Source of the DNA: Pseudofrankia asymbiotica
GTDB taxonomy: Bacteria > Actinomycetota > Actinomycetes > Frankiales > Frankiaceae
Assembly (NCBI RefSeq): GCF_001983105.1
Contig: NZ_MOMC01000067.1
Location: forward strand, 60,585 to 67,125
Length of the DNA: 6,541 nucleotides
Direction: 5' to 3'
Shown here: piece by piece, positions 1 to 4,579 of the stretch
How the letters are laid out: each line of letters opens with the position of its first letter
How positions within the stretch are numbered: the stretch's first letter is position 1
Notes under the pieces: generated by a model
Told to the model about the DNA's origin: nothing
Databases searched by the model: none
The model's input: the letters and a program-made list of their open reading frames with translations, nothing else
Translations under genes and position numbers: made by a program

Positions 1-31
1 CACGCCGTGGCCGTCGGCGGTCACCTTCCCG

Positions 32-47
32 CAGGCCCCAGGGCCTG
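32..47. other. Small GC-rich stem-loop upstream of the first gene
   Basis: CAGGCCC (32-38) and GGGCCTG (41-47) are exact reverse complements around a 2-nt loop, or form a 6-bp stem with a tetraloop. It lies about 45 nt before the start codon at 91. It could be the end of an upstream transcript or part of the leader of the next gene. There is no T-tract. Short stems of this kind are common by chance in such GC-rich DNA. Confidence 0.25.
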
Positions 48-90
48 GCCCACACGGCGGGTCCGGCCGTGCGTCGATCAGAGATGAACC

Positions 91-1104
91 ATGGACGGTA
101 CTGATCCCGCGGCCATGCACGCTGAGCTGCGCTCGCTCGCGCGCGGGCGCGGCCTGCGGTCCGCGAACCTCGACGCCAGGACCGGGCCGTTGCTGCGCCG
201 CTATGCCGCCCTCGGCGACCTGTCCGGCGGCCCGCTGCGGTCCCGGCTCGTGGGCTGGCTCGGTGAGCGGCTGGCGGCGCTGCCGGAGGACCTGCGCCTG
301 GTCGCCGGGGTGTCCCTCGGCGTGGACCCCCGAGCCGGCCACCGGCTGCTGACGGAACGGCTCAGCTGGCTCGCCGTCGAGTTCGAGCGGGATCCGCGTA
401 CTCTGCGCCGCCGCGGCCAGGAGGCCTTCCGCCTGCTGGCGGAGATGATCATTGCTGGGGGTGGCCAGGACGGCGTCGGCCAGGCACGCGGCGGGCAGGA
501 GACGCACCGCCGGGAGACGTCCGCGGCGCGGGACGCGGCCGTGTCCGGGACGGCCGGCTGGTATGTGGAGCGGGTGTGGGCACTGGTGCGGCTCGACGCG
601 CCCACACCCGAGCTGCTGGAATCGAGGCGGATCGTCGCCCTCGAGGACGGGCTGCGGGAGGTTGCCCTGTCGATGAGTCTGCCCCGCCCGCCCGACGCGC
701 CGCCCAGCCCGCGTGACCTCGGCGTGGACGTGATGTTCGGTGGCCGGATCGTCCGGGTCGACCGGCGGGGCGACACGCTCTTCTCCCCGGTGCTGCGGCT
801 GCCTCGCCCACTGGGTGCCGAGGAGCGGCACGAGTTCGGGTGCGTGTGGCGGGTGCCGCCGGGGCAGCCGATGATGCCGCACTACGCGATGAACCCGACG
901 GTCCGCTGCGACGCGCTGGACCTGCGGGTACGGTTCCCCGAGGGTGCGGAGCCCAGAGTGCACCGCCTGGACGGCCTGCCGCTGCGCGCGGTCGAGGACC
1001 TCACCATCGATCTTCCGGACGTGCCGCTGGACGGGGCGGGGGAGGTGTCGGCGCGTTTCGGCCACCTCGGCCTCGGCCTGAGCTACGGCCTGCGTTGGAC
1101 CTGA
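91..1104 (+). CDS. Uncharacterised actinobacterial protein, helical HTH-like N-terminus plus beta-rich C-terminus
   Basis: A 337-residue protein of unknown function. Residues 1-120 are predicted helical; the stretch around 86-119 (LLTERLSWLAVEF..DPRTLRRR..EAFRLLAEM) resembles the helix-turn-helix-like 'RDxRTxRRR' segment found in many uncharacterised actinobacterial proteins, so nucleic-acid binding is possible but unproven. Residues 121-155 form a Gly/Gln/Arg-rich linker. Residues 156-195 (WYVERVWALVRLDAPTPELL onward) are again helical. From about 210 to the end alternating hydrophobic and charged residues suggest a beta-sandwich, with a conserved-looking core GQPMMPHYAMNP (258-269) and DLRVRF (277-282). 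No signal peptide or membrane segment is visible. The ATG at 91 follows only a weak purine run (AGAG, 80-83). Codon use is typical of the genome. The gene ends 33 nt before a strong stem-loop. The frame is secure; the function is not. Confidence 0.85.
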   Translation: MDGTDPAAMHAELRSLARGRGLRSANLDARTGPLLRRYAALGDLSGGPLRSRLVGWLGERLAALPEDLRLVAGVSLGVDPRAGHRLLTERLSWLAVEFERDPRTLRRRGQEAFRLLAEMIIAGGGQDGVGQARGGQETHRRETSAARDAAVSGTAGWYVERVWALVRLDAPTPELLESRRIVALEDGLREVALSMSLPRPPDAPPSPRDLGVDVMFGGRIVRVDRRGDTLFSPVLRLPRPLGAEERHEFGCVWRVPPGQPMMPHYAMNPTVRCDALDLRVRFPEGAEPRVHRLDGLPLRAVEDLTIDLPDVPLDGAGEVSARFGHLGLGLSYGLRWT

Positions 1105-1137
1105 ACGCCGTCCACCCGAGTGCCTCCCGCCCCCGCC

Positions 1138-1172
1138 GCCGTCCGGCGAGTCCGGGGGACTCGCCGGACGGC
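1138..1172. terminator. Perfect 16-bp stem-loop, probable bidirectional terminator
   Basis: Positions 1138-1153 and 1157-1172 are exact reverse complements (core GTCCGGCGAGTCC / GGACTCGCCGGAC) around a GGG loop. It begins 33 nt after the stop of the gene at 91-1104. There is no T-tract, as is usual for actinobacterial terminators. Because it is symmetric it could also stop transcription from the minus strand. Confidence 0.8.
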
Positions 1173-1217
1173 CCGCGCGGTGACCGGCGACGCCGACGTG
1201 TCGTCCGCGCGGGCCGT
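1168..1217. terminator. Second stem-loop, 13-bp perfect arms, overlapping the first
   Basis: ACGGCCCGCGCGG (1168-1180) pairs exactly with CCGCGCGGGCCGT (1205-1217) around a 24-nt loop. Its left arm shares five bases (1168-1172) with the right arm of the 1138-1172 stem, so both cannot form fully at once. On the minus strand it begins 15 nt after the stop of the possible small ORF at 1233-1409 and could be that gene's terminator. Confidence 0.5.
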
Positions 1218-1232
1218 GTCCCCGGGCCGGCG

Positions 1233-1409
1233 TCAGGAGGTCCGTGCCCGTCCCACGCCGGTCTGGTTCGCGTCCCTCGGCTCCTCGTTCTCGCCGCCGC
1301 TGCCGTCGCAGCCGGCCCACCCGGCACCGCCGCCGGCGGTGGCGCCGCTGGCTGTGCTGACGCCGACGGTCTCGGTGACTTTCCCTGCCCCGCGCATGCT
1401 GCTGCCCAT
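1233..1409 (-). CDS. Possible small protein of 58 residues, unknown function
   Basis: An ATG at 1409 (minus strand) opens a 58-codon frame ending in TGA at 1235-1233. Support: GAGGG sits 7 nt before the ATG, a well-placed ribosome binding site; only 6 of 58 codons end in A or T, fitting the coding bias of this genome; the frame has no earlier start before an upstream stop at 1469-1467; and a stem-loop follows the stop on the minus strand. The predicted peptide is rich in Gly, Ala, Ser and Thr in its first half (a GATAGGGAGWAGCDGSGG stretch) and polar/charged at the end (ENEEPRDANQTG). It has no signal peptide, no membrane segment and a single Cys. I recognise no family. High GC3 also arises in shadow frames of GC-rich DNA and the composition is low-complexity, so it may be a chance frame. 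Confidence 0.3.
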   Translation of the reverse strand: MGSSMRGAGKVTETVGVSTASGATAGGGAGWAGCDGSGGENEEPRDANQTGVGRARTS

Positions 1410-1431
1410 GTCGTTTCCCTCGTTCGCGAGC

Positions 1432-1455
1432 CCGGCCGGCGACTCCGCCGGCCGG
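1432..1455. repeat. 10-bp inverted repeat with 4-nt loop
   Basis: CCGGCCGGCG (1432-1441) and CGCCGGCCGG (1446-1455) are exact reverse complements around ACTC. On the minus strand it lies just before the ribosome binding site of the possible small ORF at 1409. Role unknown; its all-GC arms are partly self-complementary, so chance is possible. Confidence 0.45.
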
Positions 1456-1535
1456 CCTGCCGCGAGCTACGGACCGCGGCCGACGCCTCCCCGTACCGGG
1501 CGTCGACCGCCCCGCGGCCGCGGCGCGTTCTCCGA

Positions 1536-1555
1536 AGATCCGTCGGTACGGATCT
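1536..1555. repeat. 8-bp stem with CGGT tetraloop
   Basis: AGATCCGT (1536-1543) pairs exactly with ACGGATCT (1548-1555). It is a compact hairpin of mixed composition, less likely to be a GC artefact than its neighbours. No adjacent gene explains it. Confidence 0.4.
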
Positions 1556-1586
1556 CGCCCCACCGGCGGACCTGCCGGGAGGGATC

Positions 1587-1632
1587 CGGGTACCCCGGCG
1601 GCGACGGCGAAGCCGCGCGGTCGGGGTACCCG
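1587..1632. repeat. 11-bp inverted repeat containing GGGTACC, with nested stem
   Basis: CGGGTACCCCG (1587-1597) pairs exactly with CGGGGTACCCG (1622-1632). The 24-nt loop contains a further possible GCGGC/GCCGC pairing, so the unit could fold into one long hairpin. Each arm carries the GGGTACC core also seen at 3490-3497. It could be an operator, a terminator or a processed RNA structure. Confidence 0.5.
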
Positions 1633-1814
1633 CTGACTGGTCGTGATGATCAGAGTGCGCCCTTGGCGTCGAGATACGTGAGACATAAGCCGGACAACTC
1701 TTCACAGGAGTTGAACAACTCATCCTGGTGGTCGCCCGGATGACGGCGACCCATCTCGACTGGACAAAAGCCGGCCACATTCCGGACATGGTGCGTCCTG
1801 GACGGGCCGATTAG

Positions 1815-1858
1815 GCGAGCCGCCATGCCCGCCCGTCGCGGCGGGCCGGCCGGCTCGC
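1815..1858. terminator. Nested stem-loop downstream of the phosphatase gene, possible terminator
   Basis: Outer arms GCGAGCCG (1815-1822) and CGGCTCGC (1851-1858) enclose inner arms GCCCGCC (1827-1833) and GGCGGGC (1840-1846), separated by symmetric 4-nt internal loops. It is about 190 nt past the stop of the minus-strand gene ending at 2048, so it could terminate that transcript. The distance makes the assignment uncertain; the structure itself is clear. Confidence 0.5.
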
Positions 1859-2047
1859 GCTATCGGTTGCTCGGTTCCATCGCATCCCCCGATCGCTGGT
1901 GTCATCTCCGGCGACGCCAGTAGACCAGTCCCGCATGCCGCGGAAATGGTCGAAATACGGGGAGCGGTCAGATTCGTCCGGGCCGTCGTCCCGGTGCGCG
2001 GCCGACGGGGCGCGGCCGGCGGCGCGCCTGAGCCAGTACGCGTCCGG

Positions 2048-3451
2048 TCAGCAGATCCGGGCGGCCAGAAGGCAGGAGTCGCCGCCCTGCTGGCCGCCGC
2101 CCGCGGGCTCCCGGCCCTGGGGCGGACGGCCACCGGACAGGTCGGCGAGCAGCGCGTCGCACGCCGCTGTGAGCGGCGGGACGCCGAGGCCCGCCGGGTG
2201 GGCGGCGAACGCCCTGGAGACGGCGGCCGCGAGTGCGTCGAGGCGCTCGGCCAGCGGCGTGCCCGACCCGTCGACCAGGCCGGCCGAGTAGAGGAGGACG
2301 GTCGCGCCGACCGGCATCGTGATGGTGCTCTGCGCGTATTCGGTCCCGGCCCGGGTGTCCGGGCCCCCACTGACGCTGACACCGGGGCCGGCGCCCGGCA
2401 CGGCGCCGAGCAACGGGCCGTGCATGTCGCCGAGGAACGACACCGCACCGTCGGGGCTGACGAGCACCGGCGGCGGATGACCGGCGTTGCACCAGGTCAG
2501 ATGCCCGGTCGGGACGTCGAGCCGGGCCGTCGCGGCCGAGGTGATCGCGCGGTGGCCGCCCGCGAACAGCACGTCCGCGAGCCGGGTGGTGATCTCGGAC
2601 GGCGGCAGGTCAAGCAGGGCATAGGCGCGGGTCGCGTGGCACAGCTCGGCCATGAGCGCCGCGGCGCCGGGGCCGTGCCCACCGACGTCGCCGACGTCGA
2701 GGACGACGGTGTCCGCCGAGAGCGCCGTGACGTCGTACCAGTCCCCGCCGACGCGTTCGGGATCGCTCGCGGCCACTCGCCGGGCGGCCAGGTCCAGGCC
2801 GGGCAGAACCGGGAGCCGCCTCGGCGGCAGTGACTCCCACACCGACCGCGCCGCGGCCAGCGCCACCGTGTGCTCGCCCGCGGTGGACGGCACCGGGGAG
2901 GCGGCCGGCACGCCGGCATCGCCTGGCGTGGCCGCGGCCGTCCTGGGCGGAGCCGGCGCGGCCGACTCGGCCGCGCCGGCCTGGTGATGGGTGCGGGCGT
3001 CGGTGGCGGCCGCGGCGAGGGCGCCGGGCAGCTCGTGTGCCACCGCCACCGAGACGGTCTGGGCCAGGGCCTGCTCCAGTGCGGAGGCCAGCCCGCCCGC
3101 CATCATCTCGGTGAACGACTCGTTGATCGACTCGGTGAGCGTGCCCGTGAGCGACTCGGCCACCGCCTCGCCCAGCGCCGCCGCCATGATCGCGTCCACC
3201 ACGGCGCTGGAGGCTCCGACCGCCGTGCCGGTCCCGGCCGCCGTGCCGGTCCCGGCCGCCGCGACGCTCCCGGCCGCGGCGGCGGCCCGCCTGCCGGCCT
3301 TCTTGCCGATCTTGCCGGCGCGCTTGCCGCCGTGCCTGGCGCCGCGCGGCTTCTTCGCCGGGCCGGACGTCGTCGCCGCTGGCCAGTCCAGGTCCGCGTT
3401 CGGGCCGCCGTGGCCGGCCTTATGGGCGTTCTTGGTCGCTGCTCGTCCCAC
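2048..3451 (-). CDS. SpoIIE/RsbU-like PP2C serine phosphatase with long basic/Ala-rich N-terminus
   Basis: 467 residues. Residues about 205-467 form a SpoIIE-type PP2C domain: an entry motif LPVLPGLDLAARRVAASDPE, then GDWYD (236-240; Asp237), GDVGGHG (254-260; Asp255) and CNAGHPPPVL (321-330). Proteins of this class dephosphorylate STAS-domain anti-anti-sigma factors and so release stress or developmental sigma factors. The usual 'T/S-D-G-L' metal motif reads YSAGLVDG, with Ala390 where Asp is expected; the C-terminal motif reads GDSCLLAAR, keeping Asp458. Activity may therefore be reduced or altered. No PAS, GAF or kinase domain is present. Instead residues 33-56 are very basic (KKPRGARHGGKR..GKIGKKAGRR), 60-80 hold a Gly/Thr/Ala repeat, and 82-150 look like amphipathic or hydrophobic helices. 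The start is GTG at 3451 after a GGGGTGGG purine run. A stress-sigma-like promoter lies upstream. It is divergent from the thioredoxin-like gene. Confidence 0.9.
   Translation of the reverse strand: MGRAATKNAHKAGHGGPNADLDWPAATTSGPAKKPRGARHGGKRAGKIGKKAGRRAAAAAGSVAAAGTGTAAGTGTAVGASSAVVDAIMAAALGEAVAESLTGTLTESINESFTEMMAGGLASALEQALAQTVSVAVAHELPGALAAAATDARTHHQAGAAESAAPAPPRTAAATPGDAGVPAASPVPSTAGEHTVALAAARSVWESLPPRRLPVLPGLDLAARRVAASDPERVGGDWYDVTALSADTVVLDVGDVGGHGPGAAALMAELCHATRAYALLDLPPSEITTRLADVLFAGGHRAITSAATARLDVPTGHLTWCNAGHPPPVLVSPDGAVSFLGDMHGPLLGAVPGAGPGVSVSGGPDTRAGTEYAQSTITMPVGATVLLYSAGLVDGSGTPLAERLDALAAAVSRAFAAHPAGLGVPPLTAACDALLADLSGGRPPQGREPAGGGQQGGDSCLLAARIC
3222..3275. repeat. 18-bp tandem repeat inside the phosphatase gene, about three copies
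   Basis: Two identical 18-bp units (3222-3239 and 3240-3257, beginning GCCGTGCCGG) are followed by a diverged third (3258-3275, several mismatches). The unit is a multiple of three and encodes the six-residue Ala/Gly/Thr repeat (AAGTGT) near residues 60-77 of the phosphatase, so copy-number change would keep the frame. Confidence 0.75.
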
Positions 3452-3470
3452 TGCCCACCCCGGTTGAGTC

Positions 3471-3516
3471 GGTTTCCCGCCGACTGGCGGGGTACCCGGC
3501 CCGCCCGGAGAAAACC
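3471..3516. promoter_or_regulatory. Mirror-symmetric divergent SigB/SigF-type promoter pair sharing a -10 palindrome
   Basis: On the plus strand GGTTT (3471-3475), 14 nt, then GGGTAC (3490-3495). On the minus strand GGTTT (3516-3512), 14 nt, then GGGTAC (3497-3492). The two -10 elements overlap as the palindrome GGGTACCC (3490-3497), and the whole element is symmetric about 3493/3494. Actinobacterial SigB/SigF promoters are described as GTTT (or GNNT), 14-17 nt, GGGTA(C/T), so both directions match. Expected starts are near 3485 (minus, about 33 nt before the phosphatase GTG) and 3502 (plus, toward the thioredoxin-like gene). A dimeric repressor operator is an alternative. Confidence 0.55.
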
Positions 3517-3612
3517 GCGCCGCCCAGGTCGGGGACGGCCCGCGCCGGCGGCGTGATCGTGAGCTCCGCCCCGGTCTCTCGCGGGGACGGGATTAGTTCG
3601 GGGCGCTGGCGC

Positions 3613-3618
3613 GATACT
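3613..3618 (+). promoter_or_regulatory. Possible -10 element for a leaderless transcript
   Basis: GATACT lies 6 nt before the ATG at 3625, the usual distance from a -10 element to the transcription start, so transcription could begin at the ATG itself. This leaderless arrangement is common in actinobacteria. No convincing -35 is visible, and no ribosome binding site precedes this ATG, which is consistent with the idea but does not prove it. Confidence 0.35.
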
Positions 3619-3624
3619 TCAGGC

Positions 3625-4503
3625 ATGGAACGCGTGTCGGCGGACCGGCCGGACAGCTCGCGCGCCTCTCGCTCGAACGGGTCGGCGGACGTCACGGCGG
3701 CGCCGCGCCCGGCCACCACGCCCGAGACCTGCGCCGTCCCCGCGGGCAAGGGCGCCGCGCCCGGGATGACCACGCCGGCGGGTCCGCCCGAGCCGGACGG
3801 CGGGCTGGTGCTGCCAGCGACACCGGTCCTGGTGGGCGAACGGCCGTCGCGGGGTGACCCGGACGCGCCGGTGGTCCTGGTCGAGTACGGGGACTTCCAG
3901 TGCCCGTACTGCGCGCAGGCGGCGCCGGTGCTGCACGAGCTGGTGGAGTCGGACGGGACGCTGGTGCGGCACGAGTTCCGGCACTTCCCGGTGTTCGAGA
4001 TCCATCCGTACGCGCTGACAGCGGCGCTCGCCGCCGAGGCGGCGCACGCGCACGGCCAGTTCTGGCGGATGCACGACCTGCTGTTCGCCCACCAGGACAG
4101 GCTCAAGGACATTGATTTGCGGATCCGTGCCGAGCGCCTCGGCCTCGACCCCGACCTGGTTGTCGGCGACGCGGCCCAGCCCTACGGCGACGCCGTCGAG
4201 GCGGACTACGAGCGCGGCGTCGCCGAGGGCGTGCGCGGCACTCCGACGCTGTTCGTCAACGGCCAGCTGTTCCGCGGCCGCCCGGAGCTGCCGGCGCTGC
4301 GCCGCGCGGTCCGCGTGGCCGCGACGTCCACCCTGGTGACGGCACCGCGGCCGACGCCCTCGCCGGTGCCCGCGCTCGCCGGCTCCGCCGGGGCGCTGCT
4401 CGTGGACGACGGCGACCTGGCGGACCTGAGGGATTCCGCGGATCCGGCAACGCCAGCCGCTGGCCGTGCCCGCTGGTGGGCGCCCTGGGCCGCGCGCCGC
4501 TGA
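3625..4503 (+). CDS. DsbA-like thioredoxin-fold protein (CPYC), resembling the C-terminal domain of NhaA fusions
   Basis: 292 residues from this ATG. The DsbA-like domain spans about 69-232: VLVEYGDFQCPYC with the redox pair Cys93-Pro-Tyr-Cys96, a helical insertion with HPYALTAALAAEAA and QFWRMHDLLFAHQD, then GVRGTPTLFVNG carrying the cis-proline (Pro207) opposite the active site. These features predict a thiol-disulfide oxidoreductase. No signal peptide or membrane anchor is seen, so it is probably cytoplasmic. The sequence pattern closely recalls the thioredoxin domain fused to actinobacterial NhaA proteins. Residues 1-65 are a low-complexity Ser/Pro/Ala linker; the tail (238-292) is Pro/Ala-rich and ends in a basic, Trp-containing RARWWAPWAARR. 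An in-frame GTG at 3553 would add 24 residues, but 7 of those 24 codons end in A or T, unlike the rest; a later ATG at 3766 is also possible. It is convergent with nhaA. Confidence 0.88.
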   Translation: MERVSADRPDSSRASRSNGSADVTAAPRPATTPETCAVPAGKGAAPGMTTPAGPPEPDGGLVLPATPVLVGERPSRGDPDAPVVLVEYGDFQCPYCAQAAPVLHELVESDGTLVRHEFRHFPVFEIHPYALTAALAAEAAHAHGQFWRMHDLLFAHQDRLKDIDLRIRAERLGLDPDLVVGDAAQPYGDAVEADYERGVAEGVRGTPTLFVNGQLFRGRPELPALRRAVRVAATSTLVTAPRPTPSPVPALAGSAGALLVDDGDLADLRDSADPATPAAGRARWWAPWAARR

Positions 4504-4510
4504 CCGCCGC

Positions 4511-4540
4511 GTCGTCACAAGCCGTCACACGCCGTCACAG
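4511..4540. repeat. Three 10-bp direct repeats (consensus GCCGTCACAN)
   Basis: GTCGTCACAA (4511-4520), GCCGTCACAC (4521-4530) and GCCGTCACAG (4531-4540) follow one another with an exact 10-bp period, sharing the core CGTCACA. They lie between the stop of the thioredoxin-like gene and the terminator stem. On the other strand the core reads TGTGACG. One helical turn per unit would place all three on one face of the DNA. Confidence 0.7.
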
Positions 4541-4569
4541 GCGGCCAGTCCTGCCAGGGCTGGCCGCCT
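4539..4569. terminator. Bidirectional terminator between convergent genes
   Basis: AGGCGGCCAG (4539-4548) pairs exactly with CTGGCCGCCT (4560-4569), and the stem continues inward with one G-T and two G-C pairs to a 5-nt TGCCA loop. It is 36 nt after the plus-strand stop (4503) and 11 nt after the minus-strand stop (4580), so it is well placed for both genes. There is no T-tract. Confidence 0.75.
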
Positions 4570-4579
4570 TCCCCGGGCG

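Larger units (their letters stand above)
1410..2047. other. Non-coding, hairpin-rich intergenic stretch
   Basis: I find no convincing gene here. Long open frames cross it in several registers on both strands, but their translations are Arg/Pro/Ser-rich and unlike any family I know, and none has a good start site. It holds the inverted repeats listed separately (1432-1455, 1536-1555, 1587-1632, 1815-1858) and a patch around 1640-1760 with visibly more A and T than its surroundings. The last 190 bases are the 3' flank of the phosphatase gene on the minus strand. Confidence 0.6.

Noticed and set aside
1..87. Possible 3' end of an upstream gene in the first reading frame, TGA at 85-87
   Set aside because: Too short to identify, codon bias is unclear among the three frames, and a stem-loop at 32-47 lies inside it.
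840..1646. Plus-strand frame of 268 codons overlapping the first gene
   Set aside because: Starts inside the better supported gene at 91-1104 and is Arg/Ala/Pro-rich throughout.
1120..1743. Plus-strand open frame of 207 codons after the first gene
   Set aside because: It reads straight through the 16-bp terminator stem, lacks a ribosome binding site, and its Pro/Arg-rich sequence looks non-coding.
1001..1789. Minus-strand open frame of 262 codons across the intergenic stretch
   Set aside because: Arg/Ser/Pro-rich translation without family features; it overlaps the end of the first gene and crosses two strong stem-loops.
1689..1814. Plus-strand frame reading LFTGVEQLILVVARMTATHL and onward, ending in TAG at 1812-1814
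   Set aside because: The peptide looks protein-like, but many codons end in A or T, there is no clear start, and I recognise no family; a gene remnant cannot be shown.
1946..2833. Long plus-strand open frame (295 codons) opposite the phosphatase gene
   Set aside because: It is the antisense shadow of a recognised PP2C domain; its translation is Arg/Gly-rich and resembles no family.
3619..4518. Long minus-strand open frame (299 codons) opposite the thioredoxin-like gene
   Set aside because: The plus strand carries the CPYC/cis-proline DsbA-like domain; the antisense frame is an Arg-rich by-product of high GC.
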